Notes under the pieces: generated by a model
Database searches by the model: none
What the model saw: the letters and a program-made list of their open reading frames with translations, nothing else
Told to the model about the DNA's origin: nothing
Assembly (NCBI RefSeq): GCF_000220395.1
Contig: NW_004086397.1
Location: forward strand, 51,187 to 115,186
Source of the DNA: Ichthyophthirius multifiliis
Lineage: Eukaryota > Ciliophora > Oligohymenophorea > Hymenostomatida
Reading direction: 5' to 3'
Length of the DNA stretch: 64,000 nt
Made by a program: the position numbers and the translations under genes
Part shown: positions 51,396 to 63,983 of the stretch, piece by piece
Position numbering within the stretch: position 1 is the stretch's first letter
Layout: the number at the start of each line of letters is the position of its first letter

Positions 51396-53214
51396 ATGTC
51401 CTAAGATATTAACGCTGCAAAAGTACATGCATCAGCAGCATTAAGAGATTATAATATTGCACCTCGTGCCGATTATAGAACTGTATGTAAAGTAGATGGC
51501 CCTTTAGTTATTTTAGATAATGTGAAATTCCCAAAGTAAAAATTTATCAACAATATTATAATTAATAAAATATAATATTAAATATAATTTATTATAATTA
51601 TTTTTTCCTTTAATTTAAAATAGGTTTTCTGAAATTGTAAATGTCTGTTTAGCTGATGGGTCTATTAGAAAAGGTCAAGTTTTAGAAATTTGTGGAAAAA
51701 AGGCAGTTGTCTAGGTAAAAATTTCTTTTTAATAATAAATAAAAACTATATATATTTTATTATATATATATTTTTTTCTTTTAATTATTTTATTTCATAA
51801 AGAATATATTTATATATATATATATATAATTAATAAAAAATATATAATTAATAATAAAAAAGATTTTCGAAGGAACAGATGGAATAGACAATTTATACAC
51901 TCACTGTGAATTTACCGGTGAAACACTCCAAATGCCAATTGCAGAAGAAATGTTAGGCAGAGCCTTTAACGGTTCCGGTACCCCCATAGATAAAGGTCCT
52001 CCAGTATTAGCCGAAAAATTTTTGAACATTAATGGTTCTCCAATTAACCCATGTTAACGTGTATACCCTAAAGAAATGATATAAACTGGTATATCAGCCA
52101 TTGATTGTATGAGTTCAATTGCCAGAGGTTAAAAAATTCCTCTTTTTTCCGCCAATGGTCTTCCTCATAACGAAATAGGAGCCTAAATAGTCAGATAAGC
52201 TTCTTTAGTTAAAGGAAAAGATGTCTTAGATCATTCTGAAGAAAACTTTGCGGTAGTATTTGGTGCTATGGGTGTGAATATGGAAGTAGCACGTTTTTTC
52301 AGAACTGATTTTGAATAAAATGGGTCTATGGAAAGAGTCGTTCTTTTCTTAAATTTAGCTAATGATCCTACTATAGAGCGTATTATTACTCCTCGTTTAT
52401 CTTTAACTACTGCTGAGTAAAATTTATTTTTATATTATAATTTTTTATATAGAAAATAATAATATTATATAGATATTTAGCTTATGAAAGAGAATTGCAT
52501 GTGTTAGTTATTATGACTGATATGAGTTCTTATGCAGATTCTTTAAGAGAAGTTTCTGCTGCAAGAGAAGAAGTACCAGGAAGAAGATCTTACCCAGGTT
52601 ATTTGTATACTGATTTATCCACAATTTATGAAAGAGCTGGCCGTGTTAATGGCATTAATGGTTCAATTACTTAAATTCCTATTTTAACAATGCCTAATGA
52701 TGATATTACGCATCCTATTCCTGATTTAACTGGATATATTACTGAAGGTTAAATTTTTATTGACAGATAATTACATAATAAATAGATTTATCCTCCAATT
52801 AATGTTTTACCTTCACTTTCTCGTTTGATGAAATCTGCTATAGGTAAAGGAATGACAAGAATTGATCATCCGGAAGTTTCTAACTAACTCTATGCTAATT
52901 ATGCTATTGGTAAAGATACAGCTGCTATGAAAGCTGTTGTTGGTGAAGAAGCACTTTCTGATGAAGATCATTTATATTTGGAATTCTTGAAAAAATTCGA
53001 ATCTTAATATATTGCTTAAGTATATATATTTTTTTAAAATTCTATTAATATTGTTTTTTTATAATAGGGTCATTATGAAACTAGAAGTATTTTCTAATCA
53101 CTTGATAAAGCTTGGGATTTATTAAGAATCTTCCCTCCAGATTCTTTAAAGAAAATTAAATAAAGTACAAAGGATGAGTTCTACGCTAAGAGAGCTGATG
53201 ATGATGATAAATGA
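51396..53214 (+). CDS. VMA2: V-type H+-ATPase subunit B
   Basis: Five exons (51396-51535, 51624-51714, 51863-52416, 52473-53019, 53068-53214) give an exact 492-residue frame, the usual family length. Landmarks in order: [186 protein letters not shown]. This is the non-catalytic nucleotide-binding subunit of the V1 sector, which acidifies vacuoles, contractile-vacuole membranes and lysosomes. The codons are GC-richer than its neighbours', as for highly expressed genes. Every intron is GT...AG and frame-consistent, so it is the best proof here that TAA and TAG encode Gln. Confidence 0.98.
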
Positions 53215-53450
53215 AAAAACTAACTTTTTTTATTAATTTTTTTTTATTATAATAAAATAAATTATGGAATTTTTTACAAATAATAATTTTTAATTAATTA
53301 TACGAATAAAATAAATTTATAGATATTTTATAAAATAAAAATTTAATATTTTTTTTATTTTATTAGACATAAAGTATTAAATAAAAAAATTATTATTAAA
53401 TTTATTTTTTATTTATTGAAACAAATTTAATAAATATTTAAAATTCCATA
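53215..53450. other. Intergenic between convergent genes
   Basis: AT-rich 3' region shared by the V-ATPase B gene and the small membrane protein gene; no further feature. Confidence 0.6.
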
Positions 53451-53678
53451 TCAATTTAATTTAAAATTTTTATTTCCATATATAAGAAAATGTACGCAAA
53501 AATAAATATATAAAATAAAATATCCAGTAGCCACATAAATAATCAAATTAGATAAATCAACTTCACCAAAAATTGCATTATCGCTTTTTTTGTAAAGAAC
53601 AGAATCAAAATAATTGGAATTAAACATATATTTTCTATTCCCTAATATATAAAATTCGAAATATAATATAAATTCCAT
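53451..53678 (-). CDS. Small single-helix membrane protein, 75 residues
   Basis: Intronless frame MEFILYFEFYILGNRKYMFN to TGA, without internal TAA or TAG. One clear transmembrane helix lies at about residues 46-68 (LIIYVATGYFILYIYFCVHF). It is preceded by a short polar stretch (YFDSVLYKKSDNAIFGEVD) and followed by a basic tail (IYGNKNFKLN). The size and layout resemble accessory subunits of ER membrane complexes, but no specific family can be named. It is head-to-head with the next gene, with only 36 nt between the start codons. Confidence 0.65.
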   Translation of the reverse strand: MEFILYFEFYILGNRKYMFNSNYFDSVLYKKSDNAIFGEVDLSNLIIYVATGYFILYIYFCVHFLIYGNKNFKLN

Positions 53679-53714
53679 TTTTTTTTATTATCATAATTAT
53701 TTTTAATCAAAGAA

Positions 53715-54633
53715 ATGAAATTTAATTCCGGTGGGCATAAAATAAAATAAACTTTCTTATTTTTATTTTTCGTATATTTTTAATTCTACTCCATCAAATT
53801 AATCATTTAGATCGGATTATGATTATAAAAATCATCATCTTCCCTAAAAAACTCAATAAAAATTTTACTTATATACATAAAAGACAACGAGCTAGAATCC
53901 AATACAAATAAAACATTAATCAAGCAAATTATGTAGAAAACTCTAACACCGCAAATCAAAAATAGGAAAATAATCGAATATTATACTTATTTTATACCCA
54001 AGATTATCAAAATTATATAAATAAATACTCTTGCAGTTATATTTATTAAATTATTTATGAATAAAAGGTATTTTAGGTTTAGATGCTTTTCTAGAGTAAA
54101 ATGAACTAAAAGACTTAGATTTAATGTTATTTATTATTTTTTTTATTCTTCTTTTTACTTGTTTGCTTTATTTATTTATAGTTTACTTTCTAAAAGTCTA
54201 TTTGAAAACGTTTTCTATTTTTAATTTTTATTATCTTAATATAAATAATATTTATTCCTGTTTATTTCTACTAATTCCTATTCATTCACTAATGCTACAC
54301 TATTTGGTTATATTAGATTTTCTTTAATCTCCTATTATAAAAGTTAAGTGTTTATTGGATAATTTCCTATTTTATTAGAATATAAGCTTTTAAATGATTG
54401 CTAGTTTGTTAGCGTTTCTTATTTAAGTTCTCCTGTACCAAAACTTTGAAAATTCATTTCGTTTGCAAATTCTGATCCAGAACTATAAAAAGAGTGGGTT
54501 TAAATATTAAAAGCTACTTATGTATTATTTCTATTTTTTCTTTATTATTTATTTATTTCGTATTGTTATTATTATTATTCATATTATTATTGCTGAGAAT
54601 ATTAAGGTTATTAATTTAATTATTGTTAATTGA
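53715..54633 (+). CDS. Multi-pass membrane protein, possibly GPR180/TMEM145-like
   Basis: Starts MKFNSGGHKIKQTFLFLFFV, a signal peptide or first helix, then a soluble region (KTQQKFYLYTQ..., NNRILYLFYTQDYQNYI). It then leads through GILGLDAFLEQNELKDLDLM into at least six helices: LFIIFFILLFTCLLYLFIVY; LFLLIPIHSLMLHYLVIL; MIASLLAFLIQVLLYQNF; YYFYFFFIIYLFRIVIIIIH. An extracytoplasmic N-domain, followed by a short acidic segment and a seven-helix-like core, resembles the GPR180/TMEM145 'intimal thickness receptor' group. That assignment is tentative. Frame slips at A/T runs occur near 53850 and 54068. TGA is at 54631. Confidence 0.55.
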
Positions 54634-55100
54634 CTAAACATATTTATTTTTATTAAAATTAATCTATTTTTTCTTCATTTAAAACGTATTTGAATTATTA
54701 TATGATTTCTAAAGTTTATTAATTTTTTTTCTGATAGATATTAGTTCATTTGTTTTACTTTTCATTTATTTCATTATAAAAAAAATAATATTATTTTTAT
54801 CTTTATAGAATTTTTTATGTTAAAAATAATAAAAAAATAAATATGATTTAATATATTTATATATATTAATAATATAAATAATTGCATTAAATAAATATAA
54901 TATTAAGAACTTAATAATATATTTATTCTTTAATAATATTATTTATTTTGTATAAATATTATATTTTTAAAATTTAAAACTCTAAAATAAATAAAATAAT
55001 AATATAAATATTATTTTATACTAATTATTTATTTTGCAAATATAAATATATAAAGCAATATTTATATTTTTTTAAAATTTTTACAACATAATAAAATAAA

Positions 55101-55157
55101 GTTTAGTAAAATAATAACTTATTAATTTAGTTTAGTAAAATAATAACTTATTAGTTT
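55101..55157. repeat. Tandem duplication of a 29-nt unit
   Basis: Two nearly identical head-to-tail copies of GTTTAGTAAAATAATAACTT plus a short tail, period 29, in the intergenic region 54634-55205. The rest of that region is plain AT-rich DNA without coding signal. Confidence 0.85.
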
Positions 55158-55205
55158 AAATTTATATAATAGAACAACTAATTTTTTAAAAAAATTAATT
55201 TTAAT

Positions 55206-55953
55206 TCAACAAAAAATCATTTATTCTTGTAAAAAAAAACATTATTATATTTTTTTGGATATATTGGTGGTAAACTAACTTTTCCAGGATGTGTATCAGC
55301 AAATATACTTTCTTCTTAGATAATATTATTTATACTATATTTACTAAGTTCTATATATTCATATTAAAAATATTATATAATAAAATAAATAAATTAATTT
55401 ACTTTATCTTAAAGGTGAAGATATGAAATTTTTTTTATGTAATTCTTATTAAGATTTAATATAATGTCTTAGTTTTGAAGGGGAATTATTTTTTTATTAT
55501 GGTTAAAATTTATAAACATTAGTATTTTCAAATCCTCTAGTTTTTAGATAATTATTTTATTTATTTTGCCAAAATTTTTTTGGGTCTGAATTTTTTTGCA
55601 TTATAACAAATAAAGACTTATCTTTTTTTTTATTGGTCTATTAATTAAACCTTAATATATTTTTATTTTTTAAAAAAACAAAATTACTAATAAGGTATTG
55701 TTGAACCCTTTATTGTCTTATTTGATTTTATCATTGCAAAATCATAATTTTAATGAATTCTTTAATTCCTTGCCATTTTATTTTAATTTGAAAAAGGAGA
55801 ATTTTCTTTTAATTATTTTTAATTTAATTAATATTATAATTTAATACCTTCACCTTTAATGTGCTGTTTTTATTCAGTTAGTACAACATGATTTTTATTA
55901 TAATTTTATCTTATTTTTCTTGTACTTTATTTAACTGAAATACATATTTACAT
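55206..55953 (-). CDS. Basic Pro/Lys-containing protein, possibly microtubule-associated
   Basis: Starts MQICISVKQSTRKIRQNY. Two introns, near 55685-55650 and 55400-55345, and one or two frame adjustments join four protein-like parts: KMARNQRIHQNYDFAMIKSN; KTIKGSTIPYQ; SDPKKFWQNKQNNYLKTRGF; KLRHYIKSQQELHKKNF; and, after the last intron, EESIFADTHPGKVSLPPIYP to TGA at 55206. Short motifs with Pro, Lys and Tyr, no long coiled coil and no membrane helix resemble microtubule inner proteins of cilia. That is an impression from composition, not a family match. Confidence 0.55.
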
Positions 55954-56196
55954 TTTTATTTTTTTTAAAGACAAAATAAATTTTTAGAGTTAATAAAAAT
56001 ACTAATTTATTATACATAAAAATTAAAAAAACAATAATATTAATAATTAATAATTCAATTATTAAAAAAAAAAAATTATCTATAAAATTTTACTATTTAT
56101 AAAAAATAAACTTATTTGTAAAAAATAAATTATACAATATATATACATTAATTCTTTACAAACAAGAATTCCTAATTTCATATTTTTCTTTAAGTA

Positions 56197-57114
56197 TCAT
56201 AATTATATTTTTTCCCAAATTCCTATTTGAAATCCTTAATTATTAACAACATAAATCTTATCATTTTAAGGTAAACAACTTATAAACCCATTTGGATTAT
56301 TGATTAATTAAATAGAATTTTTTAAAAAGTCAACTATAAACCCCTATTAAGATAGATAACCTATGAGAATATTTTATTCATCCAAAAACTCGACGCATTA
56401 AATATTATTTTCAGTTTTATTTTTAAACTTATAATTAAAAATAATTTAATTATTTACCATACTAATTATATATAAATCCCCACTTTCCAAAAAAACTAAA
56501 AAAGCAAAAAAATCGAAATTCAAAATATTAATCCTTTAAATAAAATTATTCTCGAGTTAACCAAAACTAAAATATTTAACAACTTTATTTTAAGTCCAAT
56601 TAATAAAAAATACATAACTTTCAGTCCCTACTAATAGCAAATCTCTAAAAGCATTTAAACAAATAATTTATTTATCTTCATTTAAAAAATTAATTTTTCT
56701 GATTTCTTTGAAATTCTTTTTACTATCTAGAATAATAATATATTTAAATTATTAGCATATAGCTAAATATCTGTCCCTTAATTTTATACATTAACATGAA
56801 AAATATTTTAATTATTTTATTAATATCTATTATTAAAAGTCCCATATTGTTATTTTATGAAATAGATGAATACATATTAATAGCTTATTTTTTTAAAGTA
56901 ATATTATGTTAACTAATTATTCGTTCGGAATTTGTTAATAGTTGAGATAATAATTTTATGCTTCTTATTTTTAAATATTTACTATTATCATTTATCCATT
57001 TTCTAATCCTAAAATAAATTACTCATCCGATATTCTTATACATCTTGTCCAAACAAATTATTTTTATGGCAAATCTATGTAATTTTTATATTAATAAATT
57101 TATTTTTAAGACAT
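56197..57114 (-). CDS. WD40-like beta-propeller protein, paralog A
   Basis: Intronless 305-residue frame from MSQKQIYQYKNYIDLPQK to TGA. About seven short beta-rich repeats can be seen: FVWTRCIRISDEQFILGLEN; ICIHLFHKITIWDFQ (WD-type end); RYLAICQQFKYIIILDS; NAFRDLLLVGTESYVFFINW; ESGDLYIISMVNNQIIFNYK; CVEFLDEQNILIGYL; DKIYVVNNQGFQIGIWEKIQ. It aligns along its whole length with the gene immediately upstream (57323-58252). Paired landmarks include DLP...VW...CIRIS, LLLVGTE and CVEFL/CIEFI. No catalytic residues; a protein-interaction platform is likely. Confidence 0.82.
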
Positions 57115-57322
57115 ATAATATTTATTTAAGATTTTTTTAAAACAAATTTTTATTATAATAAAATATATTAATTTTATATATATTAAATAAATAATATATA
57201 AATGATAAAACAATATATATTATTTATATTAGTATTATATAATAATTTTTATACTTTTAATTTCTTTTTTTAATTTACTAACATTTATATATTATCCTAT
57301 TATATAATTGTTTAATATAAAA

Positions 57323-58252
57323 TCATAATTTTAACAATTACCATACACTAACTTAGAATTTTTTATCTTCAGTAATATATAATGTATTATCTTTCGCAAA
57401 GCATCCTACAAATCCATTTTAATTTTCAATAATATTGGCTTTTTTTAACTTAAAATTACAAATAAACCCATGCATTTAATTAGTTCCTATAATAAAAGAA
57501 TCTTCATTTATAAACTCTATACACTATATTCTACTATACATAAATAAATTCACGAAATTAAAATCAAAGATGATTTCTCCATTTATAGCATTTATAATAT
57601 AAACCATTCCAAGTGAATCTGAAGTAAGAAAAAAAATTTGAAATTTTTACTTATCGAAAACCTTAATTCGTTATAATTTATCTTAAAGGTTATAAAGTGA
57701 GTATTTTTTAACAACATTTCCTTTTCTCCAATTAACAAAATAAACATTTTTCTCAGTACCCACAAGTAATAATTCATTCCTAAATATATTAAAAAATTAA
57801 ATGTCTTCTAAATTCTAAAACTTTATTAGTTTGTGCTTTTAAAATTTTTTTTTACTATCCAAAATTATTATTTCCGAATAATTATGAGGTAATACTAAAA
57901 ATCTATCTTTTAAAGCAATTATTTAATAATACTCATAATTTAAATTTTGCATTAAATAGCCTGTTTACAGATCCCATATTGATATATTTTGGTTTAAATG
58001 ACTTGTTACTAATATTTTATTTTTTTATAAAAATACAAATGACTTCACATATTTAAAATGTTACTCTTCTTAATCTATTTTTATTATTTCACATTAATCT
58101 GTATTTGTATTAATTTAAATTATTTAACCATGTTACATACCGAAAGCAAATTAGTTATTTGATATTCTTAAACATTTGGACCATACTAAAGATTTAATAG
58201 GTAAGTCTATTCTTTTTTTTAACTTTAAATTGCTTTGTTCTGAAATATCCAT
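57323..58252 (-). CDS. WD40-like beta-propeller protein, paralog B
   Basis: Intronless 309-residue frame from MDISEQSNLKLKKRIDLPIK to TGA. The repeat landmarks parallel paralog A: VWSKCLRISNNQFAFGMQHG; LVTSHLNQNISIWDLQTGYL; DRFLVLPHNYSEIIILDSKK; FRNELLLVGTEKNVYFVNWR; SDSLGMVYIINAINGEIIF; CIEFINEDSFIIGTNQMHGF; CFAKDNTLYITEDKKFQVSV. Same strand as A, 208 nt upstream of it, same length and no introns, so the pair arose by tandem duplication. Both copies are intact. B keeps the better WD/WDLxTG ends. Role unknown. Confidence 0.85.
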
Positions 58253-59295
58253 AATGAGATTGTTAATCAGCTTTATTTTTATAAAAAGTATATTATATTA
58301 AAAATATTAAAATTAATTATTAATAATAAAAATCTATAATTTAATTATTTTAAATTCAATTTATAAGAAATAATGATAATTATGTCAAATTTTTGTACAT
58401 ATTAATTTATTTAAATGTCCTATTTAAATATGTTAACTCTATTTTAAGTAAATATTAACGTTTGTTACATAATGAAACTTATATACAATATTTTTCATAT
58501 TTAATAGTTTATAAAATATAAAACAAAAGTTAATATATAATGATTTATAATTTTTATAATATACGAATTTTTTTTTTTTATATATTTATAGAATTATAAA
58601 AAAAAATCTAAATTTTGATATTTAATTTTATTAAAATAAGTAATTAAATATATTAAATTATTACTATTTTTTAAACAATATAAACATATATATTTTAAAT
58701 ATAATTAATTACTATAAATTTTATTATATCTTAAAAAAATATATATATATATATATATATTATTTATGTTTTAATTTTTTTTAAATAATATATTAATAAA
58801 ATTACAAAAAAAGCTCAAATAATATAAAACTCGGATTTAATTTATAAATAAAATTAATATAATAAATATAAAAAGAAATTTAATTTAGCAATCTCATAAA
58901 AAAATATTTACACGTAATATTTTATTTTTTATATTATTTATGACCTTATTATAAAATCTATTTTTTTTTTCTAAAATATAATTTTTTATAAAAAAAAAGA
59001 TTTTAAAACTTTTAAAAATTAAATAAATATTTAAAATAACAAATTATATTTAAGATTTATTTAGATTAATTTAAATAATATCATTGTAAAAAAAATTAAA
59101 GTCTTTAATTTATTTGAAAACTTAAAAAATTAATTAAATTTTATCAATACAAATTAAAAATAAAAAATATTACTTAATTTTATTATATTTTATTTATAAT
59201 AATGCATATTGTATATTTTTTTTTATTTGTATAATTTTAATAAATTATTATTATATTTTTTTTAATATTAAAAACTATATTATATATTTATTTTA
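58253..59295. other. Intergenic between divergent genes
   Basis: About 1 kb of AT-rich DNA with an AT run at 58738-58760. No coding signal. It should hold promoters for the propeller pair and the RhoGAP gene. Confidence 0.6.
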
Positions 59296-60381
59296 ATGGA
59301 CAATAATTTGAATGATTATTATTCTAACTTCTAGATCGGACAATATACTAACCCTCAAGCATATAAAGATATAATTTTAACAAGCAATAATAAAGAGTAA
59401 AACAACATTTATATCTACGGTAAAAATTTACCATTTGAAACAAAATAGGTTGATAAATTTAAATGCTATTTTTATTATATTATGGATAAAGCAGTAGAAA
59501 AGTAAATAAAAAAATACATAATTTTTTATTTATTTAAATAAAGGAAATATAATCTAATTTTTTTTAATAATTAATTATTGGGATATTCTTCTCTTTCATA
59601 ATTATATATGTTTTATCAAAATGTACCTGAAAAATACATTGAAAATTTAAACAAACTTTATATTGTAGATCCTTCAATGATTCTGAAAACATACAACTAT
59701 ATGCGTGTGCCGAATTAATTTAAATAAAAATACTAATATATAAAATCGTAAAAAATTTATATACTTGTTTTTAAAAAAAATAACTAAAATATAAAAATAA
59801 GTTTTTTATATATTTTAAAATAAGACTATAAGAAATATCCTAATTGGGTTTATATACAAGTAAATTACTTAAATATGTATAAAATGAAAAAGAAAAAATA
59901 TATTATAGAAGATCAATTAGTTTAGAAAGTCATATAAATAAATCAACAGAATTAGTAACTAAAAATATATTTGGAATAAATTTGGATTAATTAGAACTTG
60001 ATAAAAAACTTTAAATTCCAATAATTTTAATTGAACTAGTAGGTTATTTTTAACAAAAAATAGAAAACTTTAATGTGTAAGGAATATTTAGAAAATGTCC
60101 ATCAGATATGGCATTAAATTAACTTATTAACGAATTGGAAAAATAAAATTTCAAAATCTTATAAAAAATAGAAGATCCTATTGTTGTTTCTAGTTTAAAT
60201 TTAAATATATATATATTTTATATCTATATATTATATATTTATATATTTTTAATTTAACAAAGCTACTATAAAAAAATTATTTAAATAAATGCCAGAACCT
60301 ATATTTAGATTTGATTTATATAATGAAATAAAATAGTTTAATAAAAGTAAAAATTAAAAAATAATATATATATATATATAA

Positions 60382-60418
<37 letters not shown>

Positions 60419-60727
60419 TTTTTAGTATTTCATGATAATTAATTATTGAAATAAAAAATAAATGATTTAGTTAAAAAATTACCTAGATTAAATTATCTAA
60501 CATTAGAATATTTAATATAATTTTTGATTTAAGTATAAAGTTATAGTGAAAAAAATTTAATGAAGACGAATTCTTTGTGTATTGTTTTCGCACCTGTTAT
60601 AATAAGAGGTAGATAAACAAATGAAGAGATAAAAAATGCAATTGAAGAGTTATAAATTAATCCTATTAGAGTGAAAGTTTTATAAATATTAATAGAAGAG
60701 TATAAATAAATTTTTGATATATAATGA
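59296..60727 (+). CDS. RhoGAP protein with N-terminal SEC14/BCH-like domain (p50RhoGAP type)
   Basis: Exons begin MDNNLNDYYSNFQIGQYTNP. Introns at 59502-59543, 60193-60262 and 60347-60425 are phase-consistent. The N-terminal part resembles the CRAL-TRIO/BCH domain (QVDKFKCYFYYIMDKAVEKY, then YIENLNKLYIVDPSMILKTY). The RhoGAP domain follows: KKLQIPIILIELVGYFQQ; VQGIFRKCPSD with the catalytic arginine finger; TIKKLFKQMPEPIF; KLPRLNYLTLEYLIQFL; NSLCIVFAPVII. Between the two domains (59740-59920) an additional short intron and a slip at an A6 run are required. It should stimulate GTP hydrolysis by Rho/Rac-type GTPases, with the BCH part binding lipid or GTPase. Confidence 0.87.
60363..60413. repeat. 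AT microsatellite in the last RhoGAP intron
   Basis: Two AT runs separated by AAATATGT, within intron 60347-60425. Confidence 0.9.
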
Positions 60728-62026
60728 AAAATAATTTTGAAAAAAAAAATATATATATTTATAATATTTTATTTTATAAATATATATATATGTATATTTA
60801 TATTTATAAAGATTTTTATTTAAATATTTTTTTTAATTTATCATTTTTATTTTAAAAAAAATGAATTTTAATTTGTATAAAATACAATTTTATTGGTCAA
60901 TATTTTGCTGTCAAAATCGAATTATTTATTTTTAAATAATTTTTAATTATATTTTTTATTTAAATCAAATAAAATAAAAAATAATAATAATAAAACATTT
61001 ATAATCTATTTATTTTTAATAAATAATAAAGAAGGTATTTATCTATTAAAATGATTAATTTAAATACAATATTTTTTAAAATTTCTTGTAAAAATAATAA
61101 ATAAAAAAAAAATTGAAATCTATTTTAATAGGATACGTGTAATTGAAAATTTGTTTAGATTTTATATTTATAACAAACTCTTAATAAAAGAATAATTATA
61201 TATTAAAAAAAATATGAAATTTATAAATGATATTAGTTTTATTTATATAATTTTAAAATATAAGACAAATAAAAAATTGCTTATTTTAATATTTATTTTA
61301 TTATATATTATTAATATAATATATGTTAATGTTAATAAATAAATTTATATCTATTTATATATTAAGATAATTTTTAAAAAAAACTTTATTTAATATAGTA
61401 AATAAAATATATTATTAACTTTGATTTTTTTTATTATTTTTTTGAATTAAATATGAAGTTTAAAAAATGAATTTCTAAATAAGACAAAAAATTCATTTAA
61501 AAAAATAAATTTTATATCAAGTATATGAATTATTTTTTATATAAATTAAATGATGTATATAATTATATAAATTATTATTTATATTTTTTTTTTATATATA
61601 TAATTAATTCAATTTAATTATAATTAATTATAATTAATAATATTTATTACTATTTTATTTAAATATGATATGATATGATATGATTATTTAATATATTATT
61701 ATTATATTTTTATTTTTATTTTTCTTGCCTATATAATTAAATTTTTATAATTTATACATTTTTTATTTGTTTTCTAGTATTATTTTTTATTTTTTTACAA
61801 TTAGAAACTAAATTATTTATTATTTTTTGATTATTTCATTTAATTATAATAATTTTTTATTTTTTTCTATTATTATTTTGTTTTTCTTATTATATAAAAA
61901 AGTGGGAAGTAAAATATTATGCACAAAAATAATTATAAATGTTGTATAATAATATAAAAAAAATTATAATTATTAGAAAAAAAATAAAAAAAAATTAATA
62001 ATAAAAAAAAATATAACCAAAAAAAA
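60728..62026. other. Intergenic, very AT-rich
   Basis: No coding signal. It contains ATTATAATTA repeats near 61606-61640 and four copies of ATATG near 61664-61683. Confidence 0.6.
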
Positions 62027-62281
62027 ATGTCTGTAATGAAAATTGAAAATATGAATAACTAGTTTACTATTAAATAAATTTCTTTAGATAAATAAAAAGA
62101 TGTTTCTATATTTTTACCTGATACTTTTTCGTTAGAAGATATAAATACTTTATTTATTTTAGCAAAATAAATAGAATTAGATGATAGTAACTTATCATAA
62201 TAATCAAAAGAAGATTTAGAAGATGAAAGCGATAGTGAATTTTTCAGGGATATAGAAAAATCTAATAATTAAAACAATTGA
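62027..62281 (+). CDS. Small acidic protein, 84 residues
   Basis: Intronless frame MSVMKIENMNNQFTIKQISL to TGA, preceded by an A-rich leader typical of ciliate starts (AAAAAAATG). It is rich in Asp, Glu, Ser and Leu (LPDTFSLEDINTLFILAKQ, EDLEDESDSEFFRD), with a probable amphipathic helix in the middle and an acidic C-terminal third that contains casein-kinase-2-like Ser-Asp/Glu sites. No cysteine, signal peptide or membrane segment. No family recognised; such proteins can be chaperone or regulatory cofactors, but that is speculation. Confidence 0.62.
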
Positions 62282-63946
62282 TTAAAAATAAAAAAAACGA
62301 TAAAAAATACTATATCATCAAAAATAAAATACTTTGTTCATAAAAAAAATATATATATAAAAAAACATAATATTATATATATATTTATAATTAGATAATA
62401 AATTATTTGTATATTAGATTTTTTATATTATATATTTTAATGTTTGTTTTTTATAAAATACTTATTTTCTAGAATATTCATATATTATAAATAAAAATAT
62501 TTATATTTTAAGCTTAATTAAATACAATAAATGTCATATTAATACTTTCTTTGTAAATTAATATTTATTATATCATTATTATAGAAATATATATATATAT
62601 TATTATTTATTTTAATTCAAAAAAAATATATATGTAAAAATAAATTAATTTAATATAAAAAAATATAGTTAATTTTTTTTTTTTATTATAAAAGCTAAAT
62701 ATATTATTATTTTTAATAATAATATAATATTTTTTTAAATAAATATATAAAAAAATACAAATATTTTATATATGTATTAGTTTATTAAATAAATTATAAA
62801 TATTATTTTATTTACTTTTAACTAATAAATATTTGATATCTTACGATATTTTATATAAAATCAACATATTGAAAAAAAAAAAATTAATTCATATTTACTA
62901 TTACTAATTCTTCAAATTATTATACTTTTATCTTTAACTTATTACTATTATATTAATTAACCTAATATTATATTAATTAACCTAATATTAAAACTAAGAT
63001 CTTTTTCTATTTAAAATTAATTTTTTTATTTTAGTTATCAAAAAGTAACTAATAGTGTCTATAAAACGAATTGAAAAGACTTTCGTCAAACTGTTTCTAT
63101 TATATGAGAAAATAGGTGGAATAATAAAAACAGATTAATTTAAAAATTTTATATTTTTTTGAAAATAATTAAACTATTTATATATATTTTTTTTATATTT
63201 ATTTTAATATGTTAAATAAGTTATAAATTAATATATAACTATTCTTAATTTGCTAAATATTTTGTCTTAGTTGTTAGTGGAAAAATTTTCTTTTATTTTT
63301 ATTCATTTATTACTTTTGATTAATTGTAATTAATAAATATCTTAAAAAAATATGAATACTTTATTAAAAATAAATTACTTTATTAATTAAAATTTAACTA
63401 ATTACTTTTTATTTATATTAAAAATAAAAAAAAATATTCTTTTTTATTTTTTAAAAAATAGATAATATATGTTTATTAAATAGATTATTATGTTTAAGAT
63501 TTTTACTCATTTCTTGAATAATAAAATATTTATTTTATTTATAATAAATAAAATAATTTTTTATATGAAATTAATAAAAAAAATTAAAAAAATAATTTTG
63601 ATTTATATATATATATATAATAAAAAAAAAGTAAATAAATGTTTTAATCATAAATATAATAAACATTTTATTTTCAAAAATTAGATAAAATAACAAAATA
63701 ATAAAATATATAATGTAAGATTTATTCATTATATTTGTATTAATATTAATTATAATAATATTTTATATAAAAGTTAATATAGATTCTATCTAATAAAATA
63801 TTCAAATCAAAAGTTTAAATAAATCACTTTAAAAATTATTCAAAACAAATTAAATTGGATTATCGTTCAATAAAAATTAATATTTTCTAACTCAAAATGC
63901 AAATATAATAAATAATAATATGAAAGTAATGATAAAAATATATAAA

Positions 63947-63983
<37 letters not shown>

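Noticed and set aside
63035-63319. 95-codon open stretch with NELKRLSSNCFYYMRK
   Set aside because: The first third looks protein-like, but no start or splice model was found and the rest is low-complexity Phe/Ile/Tyr. A small hairpin, GACTTTCGTC, there was also considered as an RNA gene, but nothing matched a known snRNA or tRNA.
63490-63684. Plus-strand Ile/Lys/Phe ORF of 64 codons near the window end
   Set aside because: The composition equals that of the surrounding AT-rich spacer, there is no motif, and such lengths occur by chance when TGA is rare.
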